From Bacillus sp. OxB-1 (lineage in GTDB: Bacteria > Bacillota > Bacilli > Bacillales_A > Planococcaceae), in the NCBI RefSeq assembly GCF_000829195.1, contig NZ_AP013294.1, positions 806,001-870,000 on the forward strand: 64,000 nt of DNA, read 5' to 3'. Position 1 is the stretch's first letter. Each line of letters begins with the position of its first letter. The notes beneath the pieces were generated by a model. It was not told where the DNA came from, did not search any database, and worked only from the letters and a program-made list of their open reading frames with translations. A program made the translations under genes and the position numbers. This document shows, one piece after another, positions 43,836 to 51,747 of the stretch.

Positions 43836-43899
43836 AACATAACTTTTTTATTTTTATTCTGATAATTCGTTCTTAACTGACTAAAAAAGGAGGATTTTC

Positions 43900-44700
43900 A
43901 TGAAAACCGGACAAGGTCTTCAACGAAGTTCATCTATTGAAAATTCGATGTGTATTTTAAAAGCCTTTTCCATGGATCAACCCGAACTGCGGGTGGTCGA
44001 TGTCGCGGAACAATTAGACATCGCAAAAAGTACGGCGCATCGTTTGCTATCGACATTGGCGAGTGAAGGGTTCGTCTACAAAGATCCGCAATCCAACCAT
44101 TACAGCCTCGGCGTTTCAGTCTTGGCCTTGACGAATATTGTGAATTCCCAATTGCCCATCGTGGAAGAAGCCACCCCCATCCTGAATGCGTTAACAGAAA
44201 AAACGGGGGAAAGTTCCCATATGGCGATACGGGAAGGACAAGAGGTCATTTATTTACAAAAGATCGATAATGAATATTCCGTTCATGTGACGACTCATAT
44301 CGGTCGCCGGAATCCTGTTCACTGCACGAGCACCGGGCAAGCGATCCTAGCTTTTGAATCAGACGAAGTGGTAGATGAAATACTATCTCGCCCTTTACCA
44401 AAATTTACGGAACATACCATTACCGATCCCCAGCAATTACGGGATAGATTAAGAGAAATCAAGCGCTTAGGTTACGTCATCGATATCCAAGGTTTCGAGA
44501 AAAAGGTCATTTCCATCGGCGCGCCGATTTTCAATAGCAAAGATGAAGTCATGGCTTCCGTGAACATCACAGGTCCAGTGATCCGGTTGAAAGAAAAGGA
44601 AGCGCAGCGGAAGTGCGTGGAAGAAGTGGTGGCAGCCGCAAGACGGATATCCAATCTCGTCAAACTGCGGAAAAGACTGTTCGAGGAGGGGAAAGCGTGA
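43900..44700 (+). CDS. IclR-family transcriptional regulator (first of a coupled pair)
   Basis: The 266-aa protein has the winged helix (about 12-70; LRVVDVAEQLDIAKSTAHRLLSTL) and an IclR ligand domain (about 85-255; SSHMAIREGQEVIYLQKID, RRNPVHCTSTGQAILAF, SIGAPIFNSKDEVMASVNI). It starts at ATG after AAAAAAGGAGGATTTTC. Its stop overlaps the ATG of the next regulator (TGATG). It is divergent from the thioesterase/CoA-ligase/MFS operon, which it may control through the palindrome at 43815. Confidence 0.9.
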   Translation: MKTGQGLQRSSSIENSMCILKAFSMDQPELRVVDVAEQLDIAKSTAHRLLSTLASEGFVYKDPQSNHYSLGVSVLALTNIVNSQLPIVEEATPILNALTEKTGESSHMAIREGQEVIYLQKIDNEYSVHVTTHIGRRNPVHCTSTGQAILAFESDEVVDEILSRPLPKFTEHTITDPQQLRDRLREIKRLGYVIDIQGFEKKVISIGAPIFNSKDEVMASVNITGPVIRLKEKEAQRKCVEEVVAAARRISNLVKLRKRLFEEGKA

Positions 44701-45479
44701 TGACACAGACACCATCCGATAAATATTTGATTACATCCGTGAAAAATGCCATGCGCATGCTGCGATTATTCAATAGAAGACAAACCGAGATCGGGCTGAC
44801 GAGCATTGCCGAACAAATCGGCGTGCCCAAAAGCACAGCCCATCGAATCGCTGCCTTATTGGTGAAGGAAGGATTCCTGTCCAAAAACCCGAGAAGCGGT
44901 AAATACCGGCTGGGCCTGTCGCTTTTGACATTGGGCGGGGTCGTCTCCACCCACCGGGAAATGTACCGGGAAGCCTTTCCTGTCGTCAGCGAACTAGTCA
45001 ACGAGGTGAATGAAACCGCTCATATTTGTTTATTGGAAAACGATGAGGTCGTCTACCTGTTTCGAAAAGAGAGCGAACGGCATAACCGGCTCATCACTTC
45101 GATCGGCAGGAAAAACCCGATCCATTGTACCGGGGAAGGGCTCTGCATCCTAGCCTTCCAAGATGACAGGACTATTGAGCGTGTGCTGTCCAATCCGTTG
45201 TATCCCTATACACCCAGGACGTTGACGAAAAAGGAGGCAATCTTACAAGAGTTGGAGCTGATTCGCAAAAGAGGATATGCAATCTCGATCGAACAATTCT
45301 TCGAAGGCTTCATGGGAATCTCCGCACCGATTCGTGATTACTCCCAACACGTCGTTTCCTCCCTCGCCATCATCGGCTCCACTTCGACTATCACGCACGA
45401 CCGATTCCCGGAGTTGATCGAAAGAGTGGTCAGCGCGGCTAAAGAGATTTCCGAGCATCTAGGATATTACGAGGCTTAG
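44700..45479 (+). CDS. IclR-family transcriptional regulator (second of a coupled pair)
   Basis: This 259-aa paralogue of the preceding gene has the winged helix (IGLTSIAEQIGVPKSTAHRI), the effector domain with ETAHICLLENDEVVYLF, RKNPIHCTGEGLCILAF and MGISAPIRD. GAGGAGGGGAAAGCGTG precedes the ATG at 44700, which shares one base with the upstream stop; the frame extends to 44613 inside the first gene and is not used. Two co-translated IclR proteins could form heteromers or bind different ligands. The flavin monooxygenase gene follows after 134 bp. Confidence 0.88.
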   Translation: MTQTPSDKYLITSVKNAMRMLRLFNRRQTEIGLTSIAEQIGVPKSTAHRIAALLVKEGFLSKNPRSGKYRLGLSLLTLGGVVSTHREMYREAFPVVSELVNEVNETAHICLLENDEVVYLFRKESERHNRLITSIGRKNPIHCTGEGLCILAFQDDRTIERVLSNPLYPYTPRTLTKKEAILQELELIRKRGYAISIEQFFEGFMGISAPIRDYSQHVVSSLAIIGSTSTITHDRFPELIERVVSAAKEISEHLGYYEA

Positions 45480-45520
45480 ATTTTTTAATTTTTAATTCTA
45501 TTCAATAATTTTTTGAAAAG

Positions 45521-45539
45521 TGTTCCGCATAGAAGAACG
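45521..45539. promoter_or_regulatory. Candidate IclR operator 2
   Basis: TGTTC-N9-GAAC lies 75 nt before the monooxygenase start. Arms and spacing are the same as at 43815-43835, so both flanks of the iclR pair carry the same site. Confidence 0.5.
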
Positions 45540-45613
45540 ATACTATGTTTCGCTTCCTTTGGTCTCGTTATAATCAAGACAGATTAAAAAAACGAGACAA
45601 AGGAGTTTTTAAT

Positions 45614-46837
45614 ATGGTGAAAAATGTTGAAGTGGTAGTTGTAGGGTCCGGGCCGGTCGGCTTGACGGCGGCACTCGCCTTGCAAAACCAAGGCATTTCC
45701 TGTGTGGTGATCGAAGCGGAAGAAAAAGATGCACCCCGTGCGGGAAGTCGGGCGATCTACCTGCATAGCGCAACATTGAAGTTATTGGAAGAAGCTTCGA
45801 AAGGACTCGGCTTCACCTTGGCAAGAAACGGAATTATTTGGCCCGTCAAACGGACGCTCTATCGCGGGAAAGAAGTATATGTCCGCCACTATGGCGCGAC
45901 GGATACACAAGATCCGAACCGTTTGCCGCATTTTACGTCCCTTCATCAGCATGAAATCGAGAAGCATATGTACGAAGCCTGCATAAAAGCAGGTGTGCAG
46001 TTCGTCTATGGACAGCCGGTGGAAAAACTGAATATCGGGGAAGACGGCGTCAAAGTGAAGACAACGACGGGCGATGTCTGGGATGCCCAATATGTAATCG
46101 GTTGCGATGGTGGCCGTTCGGTTGTCCGGCAAGAGGCAGGATTGACATTCGAAGGACCGCGGACGCATGACACATTCCTCGTCGTCGATGTGACGGAAGA
46201 CGAAGAGAATCCGCTTCCGATCGAACGGGTCTTTCATTACCAACACCCGGCCATGGGTCATCGGAATGTCTTGCATGTCCCATTCAAAGGCGGCTGGCGA
46301 ATCGATCTGCAACTGTTGGCGGATGACAAAGAGGAAGACTTCGCGAGCATCGAAGGTGTGAAAGAATGGCTGCCGAAAGTGATGGATCCGAAATATGCAG
46401 AGCGGATCACATGGGTCTCGTCCTATCGATTCCATCAAGTCGTCGCGGATTCGTTCACCGACGAAAAACGACGTGTACTGTTGGCAGGGGAAGCCGCCCA
46501 TTTATTCGCCCCATTCGGTGCACGCGGATTAAATTCCGGTGTGCCCGACGCCATCATTGCGGTGCGCGGCATCCAGGCAGCACTTCATGCGGACGAGGAA
46601 GAACAACGTCGGGAAGCCATCGACGCAGCAGCGAAAGAACGCAGAATCGCCGCCCTCTGGAATCGCGATGGCTCGACAACGGCCCTTCACCATATCCAAG
46701 GCGACTCACCGGAAATGAACATGAAACGGGAACTTGCAGCTTCCCTCGTTTCCATCGTGCCGAGACTCGGACGTTGGCTCGATGAGGGCCCATACGGACC
46801 CAAATTCGGCCCGCCTGAACTGACGACAAAATATTAA
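45614..46837 (+). CDS. FAD-dependent aromatic monooxygenase
   Basis: This 407-aa class A flavoprotein monooxygenase resembles the phenol/3-hydroxyphenylpropionate hydroxylase group (PheA/MhpA) in its core but lacks the C-terminal thioredoxin-like domain of the 550-aa members. Motifs are VVVGSGPVGLTAALAL (FAD), VIGCDGGRSVVRQEAG and GEAAHLFAPFGARGLNSG, where Glu replaces the usual Asp of GDAAH. The ATG at 45614 follows AAAGGAG; 23 upstream residues of frame are rejected. Together with the aryl-CoA ligase and thioesterase across the iclR pair it could hydroxylate an aryl acid or its CoA ester. The substrate is unknown. Confidence 0.82.
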   Translation: MVKNVEVVVVGSGPVGLTAALALQNQGISCVVIEAEEKDAPRAGSRAIYLHSATLKLLEEASKGLGFTLARNGIIWPVKRTLYRGKEVYVRHYGATDTQDPNRLPHFTSLHQHEIEKHMYEACIKAGVQFVYGQPVEKLNIGEDGVKVKTTTGDVWDAQYVIGCDGGRSVVRQEAGLTFEGPRTHDTFLVVDVTEDEENPLPIERVFHYQHPAMGHRNVLHVPFKGGWRIDLQLLADDKEEDFASIEGVKEWLPKVMDPKYAERITWVSSYRFHQVVADSFTDEKRRVLLAGEAAHLFAPFGARGLNSGVPDAIIAVRGIQAALHADEEEQRREAIDAAAKERRIAALWNRDGSTTALHHIQGDSPEMNMKRELAASLVSIVPRLGRWLDEGPYGPKFGPPELTTKY

Positions 46838-46856
46838 AAAGGAGGCGGCATGGAAG

Positions 46857-47405
46857 ATGACTGTACAATTCAAAGAAGAAACCTACGGCCCGGAAGCGTT
46901 ATCGTTGACCGACCTTGCGGAAAAACTGACTTCTCTTAATTGGTTTAGCAAAATCGGAATTACAGATACAGCGGTGGAACAACAAGTGCGGCAGTTCGTC
47001 GAAGCATTGGACGTTCAGCAATTTAATGTAGAATGGGTAGCCAAGGAAGACATCGCGGCGACTATTGGAAAACTGACTTTCGAAAACAGCGACGTCTGGC
47101 AAGCGCTAAAAGACATCCCAGATCAGTTGAAAAAGAAGATTGACGAAAAAGAACGAAATGCGTTATTGGAATCAATGGTTGACGCCTTGCCGGAAGCGGT
47201 ATTCCACCCGTCCTACGCAGGGGCATTCAACCAATTGACCGAAGAAAAAGCAATCAGCTATCTCGTCGGCAACGCGATGTATATCAGTGTGATGGCGGGC
47301 ACCGCTGCTTTAGCCGAAACCGAACTCTTCCAACCTGTGCTCGACATCGTCGAATCCGGACATACTGTACTCGGACTAGAGGGCAATACGATTTACATTG
47401 TATGA
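46857..47405 (+). CDS. Hypothetical protein paired with the monooxygenase
   Basis: The 182-aa protein is acidic, mostly helical, without signal peptide, cysteine or obvious metal motif. It starts 19 bp after the monooxygenase, with GGAGG about 12 nt before the ATG. A hydrophobic helix (ISYLVGNAMYISVMAGTAAL) near 138-157 and a C-terminal beta-like VLGLEGNTIYIV are the only features. It has no DinB-type histidine triad, so it is not an obvious maleylpyruvate isomerase. A strong terminator follows. I do not recognise it; tight linkage suggests a role in the same reaction. Confidence 0.72.
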   Translation: MTVQFKEETYGPEALSLTDLAEKLTSLNWFSKIGITDTAVEQQVRQFVEALDVQQFNVEWVAKEDIAATIGKLTFENSDVWQALKDIPDQLKKKIDEKERNALLESMVDALPEAVFHPSYAGAFNQLTEEKAISYLVGNAMYISVMAGTAALAETELFQPVLDIVESGHTVLGLEGNTIYIV

Positions 47406-47407
47406 AT

Positions 47408-47445
47408 CAAAAAGGGAGATCCCCATGTCGTGAGATCTCCCTTTT
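47408..47445 (+). terminator. Terminator after the monooxygenase unit
   Basis: AAAAGGGAGATC and GATCTCCCTTTT form a perfect 12-bp stem. Confidence 0.9.
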
Positions 47446-47456
47446 CCCCTTCATTC

Positions 47457-47572
47457 TACTCAGCAACGTATCAACCAATGCCCCCATCGTTATTGCACTA
47501 CCTCGAAACATTTTCGCCAAACCCTACAACGTAACTGCACAATATCGAAATATCCTAACATATCCTCCTGGC
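47457..47572. repeat. 21-nt tandem repeat array (TCGAAACATTTTCGCC type), left of the sigma operon
   Basis: Units start at 47457, 47478, 47499, 47520 and 47541 (exact 21-nt steps) with a partial sixth at 47562. The clearest reads TACCTCGAAACATTTTCGCCA. The same unit forms the array at 50069-50247. Confidence 0.8.
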
Positions 47573-47642
47573 ATTGTTTTTGACAAGGGCCCTTTGTCTT
47601 TCATGTTATATAACGGGGAATCTTATCATTCGTAACAATGTC

Positions 47643-49388
47643 TTAATACTTTTTTTTGCGTTCCGTTTGAGGATCATATTCATACAGCAACGCTTGTGAC
47701 TCGGCCACTTCCTGCACAATGAGTCGGTTGCCTCTCCAAAGTACGGAATATGTGTCGGTAAATTGCGCGATTTGCTTGCCTTTGGATACATCGAACAGAG
47801 TCAGGTTTGATCCAGAAGAACCTATATAATAATCCGCCGCAACATAACGGCCCGTGGAATCCAAAGCCAATTGTGTCATCACCGCGTCTGGAATGGCTGT
47901 CAACAAAGTAAAACTTTTCGTTTCACGGTCAAATGCCAAAACTACGACTTGCTCCTCGCCTTGCAAACTGAAAATGACTGTTTTTTCATCATGCGTGATG
48001 ACTAACGAGCTAAAGCGGACGTTTTCATCTGCGATAAAAGCTCGGGGAATATCTTGTAGTGAAAAAATTATTTCCTTATTTCCACCCTTCGCTAATTGAA
48101 TTTGATTTTGATCATAAGCGGACAACTCGATTTGCGGCAGTTCTTTCACTTGGTTAATGACAAATCGTCCTTTCTCCTTTACCAAGGCAAATTCATATGT
48201 TGTGATTTGATAATACGGTAGCGCAGTATCCGTCCAATATACTTCAGCTTCGACCGTTGCCGACTGCTGATGTTCTTCCGCTCCAGTGATTTGAAACCCG
48301 ATTTGCCGAGGATTCGAATACGTCAAAAACGCGGGCGGATCCTTCATTAACCCCATCGCATAGTCATCATCTCGCACAATGAGAGCTTGAAGAAAGCCCT
48401 TTACCGCTTGAGTTGCAGTTATCTCTTCATCGCTCAGCTCGATTTTCATAATCTGCACTAACTCATGATCACCGTCAATTCTCGCTTTCATGACATATAG
48501 CTGCCGCTCTTCTCCGCCCCAAATCGGGGATCGATAGCGATAGACCGCCTTCTCCGTAGACTCATATCGCGGCGGCGGATTGGTCGTCACTTTTTTCTTA
48601 GTTTCCAAATCCAGATCCGCTATCCACACATCCTCCACTCCCGAACTTGTCTTGACATACGATATATAATTTTCATCGTTCGAAATCGACGGACTCTTGC
48701 CGTCATCCACGATTTCTTCTTCGCCTTTTTTCAGTTCATATAGAAGGATTTTGCCGTCACGGTGAAATACAAGTTTTTGTTCTTTCGTCACAAAAGAAGG
48801 CCGTTCTCCCTTTACGATGGCTTTCTTTTCTTTTGTCTGCAAGTCGGCTTCCAGAATGGTTTGATTCGACGTAATATAAAAATGGTCTTCGTCCTTCCAT
48901 TCAGGATCACTGTAGTCGCCTTCCAATACTTGCTCCGTATCATATGTTTTCAAATGCAGAAGGAAAACATCTCCGTTTCGGACGAACAGCAAATGTTCCC
49001 CTTCGGAAGTCCGGCTAAAACGATCGGCGGTCTGTTCGGAAATTTTCCTCAACCCGTCATTTTCGTAAATGAAAATACCTTTGTCCTTCAACGAAAGATA
49101 GAAATGGCCATTAACATGCGTATACGCCATAACCTCTCCACTTCCGATATCAAAAAAAGAAATTCCGTTTTCCACCATCAAGGAACCGGCCCGTGCTTGT
49201 TTCGTCGGAAGATTAGGCAGGAAAACGGCTAAAAACAAGACGGCCGCAGCTACTAAAGGAAGCCATGAATTCCTTCTGTTTTTTTCTTTTTTTATAATCG
49301 AAGCACGGAGCTTCCTTTTTATTTCCTCATCCACTTCTATGTCTTCCCGTAATTCATGAAGATAGTTTTCGATTTTCTCCTGCCTCAT
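47643..49388 (-). CDS. Membrane-anchored beta-propeller protein, probable anti-sigma partner
   Basis: The product (581 aa) has a cytoplasmic N-tail of about 40 residues, one membrane helix (about 42-58, WLPLVAAAVLFLAVFLP), and a large extracytoplasmic part. That part shows repeated beta-strand blades of the TolB/WD40-like kind (KDKGIFIYEND, FVRNGDVFLLHLK, SDPEWKDEDHFYI, SPSISNDENYISYV, SPIWGGEERQLYV). The start at 49388 (TAATGA) overlaps the sigma factor stop, with GGGGGA upstream. Encoding directly after an ECF sigma gene and a short N-tail before a membrane helix fit an anti-sigma factor that senses an outside signal. No zinc-binding HxxxCxxC motif is present. Confidence 0.78.
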   Translation of the reverse strand: MRQEKIENYLHELREDIEVDEEIKRKLRASIIKKEKNRRNSWLPLVAAAVLFLAVFLPNLPTKQARAGSLMVENGISFFDIGSGEVMAYTHVNGHFYLSLKDKGIFIYENDGLRKISEQTADRFSRTSEGEHLLFVRNGDVFLLHLKTYDTEQVLEGDYSDPEWKDEDHFYITSNQTILEADLQTKEKKAIVKGERPSFVTKEQKLVFHRDGKILLYELKKGEEEIVDDGKSPSISNDENYISYVKTSSGVEDVWIADLDLETKKKVTTNPPPRYESTEKAVYRYRSPIWGGEERQLYVMKARIDGDHELVQIMKIELSDEEITATQAVKGFLQALIVRDDDYAMGLMKDPPAFLTYSNPRQIGFQITGAEEHQQSATVEAEVYWTDTALPYYQITTYEFALVKEKGRFVINQVKELPQIELSAYDQNQIQLAKGGNKEIIFSLQDIPRAFIADENVRFSSLVITHDEKTVIFSLQGEEQVVVLAFDRETKSFTLLTAIPDAVMTQLALDSTGRYVAADYYIGSSGSNLTLFDVSKGKQIAQFTDTYSVLWRGNRLIVQEVAESQALLYEYDPQTERKKKY

Positions 49389-49936
49389 TATGATTCCCCC
49401 AAACACTTTCTAACTCGGATTCCTAATTTTTTCGTAATTCGATTGGACTTGACGCGAAGGGAACCTTCTTTTTTGTTTAAAATCATGGCCATTTCTTTGA
49501 ATTTTAAATTAGCAAAATACCGCAACTGGGTAATTTCCAGATCCTCTGTTGACAGATGGGGCAAGCTTTTCTGTAAGCATTCTTTTTCATTCGCCCCCTC
49601 AAAGGAATCTTCAAAATCCACTGGACTCACATAATGCTCCATCCCATCCCCGATTGGCACGTTTTTCTTTTTCCGATAGAAATCGATAATTGTATTGCGG
49701 GCAATCATAAAAAGCCAAGATTTTTGATTCGGATGCTTGGCTAGCGAAGAGCGCTTCTCAAAAGCTTTTCGAAAAATATCACTCTCCAGATCTTCCGCGT
49801 CCCATTTGTTCCCTGTCTTCACATACACATATCGATACACGTCATCAAAATACGCATCATACAATTGAATAAATTTCACATGCACTATGGCAGCCCAAAA
49901 ATGAAATAAACGTTTCGTGGTAAAAAAACGTAACAA
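49388..49936 (-). CDS. ECF-type RNA polymerase sigma factor
   Basis: This 182-aa protein has the sigma-70 region 2 core (FDDVYRYVYVKTGNKWDAED, SWLFMIARNTIIDFYRKKK) and region 4 (LSTEDLEITQLRYFANLKFK, EGSLRVKSNRITKKLG). No region 1 or 3 is present, as in ECF sigma factors. The frame starts at TTG 49936 without a clear ribosome-binding site. GTGs at about codons 18 and 20, just before KFIQLYDAYFDD, would give a more typical N-terminus, so the start is uncertain. It is coupled to the membrane propeller gene. Confidence 0.85.
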   Translation of the reverse strand: MLRFFTTKRLFHFWAAIVHVKFIQLYDAYFDDVYRYVYVKTGNKWDAEDLESDIFRKAFEKRSSLAKHPNQKSWLFMIARNTIIDFYRKKKNVPIGDGMEHYVSPVDFEDSFEGANEKECLQKSLPHLSTEDLEITQLRYFANLKFKEMAMILNKKEGSLRVKSNRITKKLGIRVRKCLGES

Positions 49937-50068
49937 CGGATGATAAATCTTTTCACTTCACTTTACGTTTGCGAGAATTTTATAGAAGCAATTAAAAGAA
50001 GTCCGGGAAGTCATAATTTACTGACTCCTCGGACTACCTAACAACAGATCTCATAATGGGTACTATTC

Positions 50069-50247
50069 AACCTTGCAGAATTTCCTATATACCTTGAATC
50101 GTTTTTGACTAACTTCGTAACATTCACGGTCAACTCCGAAACGTTTTCGTCCTGCTTCACAACATATCCACACGACTTCGAAACACTTCCGCCATACCTC
50201 ACAATATACCTACACAACCTTGAAGCGTTTCAGCTTAACCTCATGCC
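50069..50247. repeat. 21-nt tandem repeat array (TTCGAAACATTTCC type), right of the sigma operon
   Basis: Units start at 50069, 50090, 50111, 50132, 50153, 50174, 50195, 50216 and 50237, exact 21-nt steps. Typical units are AACTCCGAAACGTTTTCGTCC and GACTTCGAAACACTTCCGCCA. It is the same family and orientation as 47457-47572, so the sigma/propeller pair is bracketed. It fills much of the 315-bp gap 49937-50252. Confidence 0.88.
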
Positions 50248-50252
50248 AAAAC

Positions 50253-50978
50253 TCACCCCGTCGCTTTAATCCCCAAATAAGCCGACCGCACTTGTTCGTT
50301 GGAGTTGATTTCTTCATTCGTGCCGTTCAAGATGAATTTCCCTTGGTCCATGACATACGCCCGGTCTGCCACTTTCAATGCCGCTTTGACGTTTTGTTCG
50401 ACGAGGATGACCATCGTGCCCATCTCTTCTTTAATTCGCAATAAAATCTCCAAGATTTCGCTGACGATTTTAGGGGCCAGGCCCATGGAAGGTTCGTCCA
50501 GCAGGATAATCTTCGGATTGGACATGAGCGCTCTGCCAATGGCAAGCATTTGCTGCTCGCCCCCACTCATGTTCCCCCCTAGGTTGGTATAATGTTTCTT
50601 CAATCCCGGGAACATTTCCAACATATGCTCCAAATTTTTGCTAACCTGTTCTTTGTCTTTGTAATACTTGGTATACATGCCCAACAACAGATTTTCTTTC
50701 ACGGTGAGGTTGGAAAAGACTTGGCGCCCTTCTGGAACGAGGCTCAATCCCTTGGCGACCACTTTGTGTGAAGGCAGCCCGCTGATTTTCTCCCCGCGTA
50801 ACGTCACTTCCCCCGTGACAGCAGGATACAAGCCCGCCAGCGTATTCAATAATGTGCTTTTGCCCGCGCCATTCGCCCCGATAATTGATACGATTTCTCC
50901 TTCTTCCACATGAAAATCAAGGGAATGCAAGATTTGGATCTTCCCGATTCTCGTGCTCAAATCACGTACTGTAAACAT
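50253..50978 (-). CDS. livF: Branched-chain-type ABC transporter ATP-binding protein LivF
   Basis: The 241-aa ATPase has Walker A GANGAGKST near 36, SLVPEGRQVFSNLTVKENL, the signature MSGGEQQMLAIGRALM and Walker B IILLDEPSMGLAP. The EGRQVF segment is typical of LivF. The start MFTVRD at 50978 follows GAGGAGGCGGTGTAAT and lies 1 bp after the livG stop; 26 upstream residues of frame overlap livG. It powers uptake with LivG, LivH and LivM. Confidence 0.93.
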   Translation of the reverse strand: MFTVRDLSTRIGKIQILHSLDFHVEEGEIVSIIGANGAGKSTLLNTLAGLYPAVTGEVTLRGEKISGLPSHKVVAKGLSLVPEGRQVFSNLTVKENLLLGMYTKYYKDKEQVSKNLEHMLEMFPGLKKHYTNLGGNMSGGEQQMLAIGRALMSNPKIILLDEPSMGLAPKIVSEILEILLRIKEEMGTMVILVEQNVKAALKVADRAYVMDQGKFILNGTNEEINSNEQVRSAYLGIKATG

Positions 50979-50979
50979 A

Positions 50980-51747
50980 TTACACCGCCTCCTCGCCCAA
51001 ATACGCACTGATGACTTTTTCGTTCTTTTGGATTTCTTCCGGCGTGCCTTCCGCAATTTTGGAGCCGAAGTCCAACACGACGATTTTATCGGCCAGTTCC
51101 ATGATGGTCGCCATCTTATGCTCGACGAATAAAAAGGAATGCCCCTGCTTTTTCAAATCCGAAATATAGCCCGCCATCATATTCGTTTCCGCGTCATTCA
51201 GGCCAGCCATCGGTTCGTCCAGCATGATGAGTGACGGTTTATAAACGATGGCACGGGCGAATTCCAATTTCTTTTGCTGCCCATAGGAGAGTTGGCCCGC
51301 CTGCTCGAATTTCAACGGTTCGAGTCCGACCATTTTCAGTACATCCATGGCGATATGATATGCCTTTTCTTCATTGCGCTTGACGCTTGGAAAGCGGAAG
51401 CCCGCCCCGAAAATATTCGTTTTCAAATCGACGTACGTTCCCATCATGACGTTCTCCAGCACTGTCATATTGCTGAAAATCTGCAAGTTTTGAAAAGTCC
51501 GGGAGATGCCGAGTTTGGCCAGTTCATAGATTTTTTTTCCCGTCAACCGTTCCCCCTTGAACAGGACCTCGCCTTCCGTCGGTGTGGAATACGAAGAAAT
51601 CATATTGAACAGCGAGGTTTTCCCCGCACCATTCGGACCGATCACCGCGACGATTTCCCCTTCGCCAACTGTGAAACTGACGTCATTGACCGCGACAACT
51701 CCACCGAACCGCTTCGTTAACCCTTTCACTTCCAGGAGCTTATTCAT
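50980..51747 (-). CDS. livG: Branched-chain-type ABC transporter ATP-binding protein LivG
   Basis: The 255-aa ATPase has Walker A GPNGAGKTSLFNMIS near 38, SRTFQNLQIFSNMTVLENVM, the signature LSYGQQKKLEFARA and Walker B LIMLDEPMAGLN. The RTFQN segment is diagnostic of LivG-type subunits. Its ATG overlaps the livM stop by 8 bp, pointing to translational coupling. Confidence 0.94.
   Translation of the reverse strand: MNKLLEVKGLTKRFGGVVAVNDVSFTVGEGEIVAVIGPNGAGKTSLFNMISSYSTPTEGEVLFKGERLTGKKIYELAKLGISRTFQNLQIFSNMTVLENVMMGTYVDLKTNIFGAGFRFPSVKRNEEKAYHIAMDVLKMVGLEPLKFEQAGQLSYGQQKKLEFARAIVYKPSLIMLDEPMAGLNDAETNMMAGYISDLKKQGHSFLFVEHKMATIMELADKIVVLDFGSKIAEGTPEEIQKNEKVISAYLGEEAV

Noticed and set aside
45782..46501. 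A 239-codon minus-strand open frame
   Set aside because: Antisense to the flavin monooxygenase with intact FAD motifs; no start signal.
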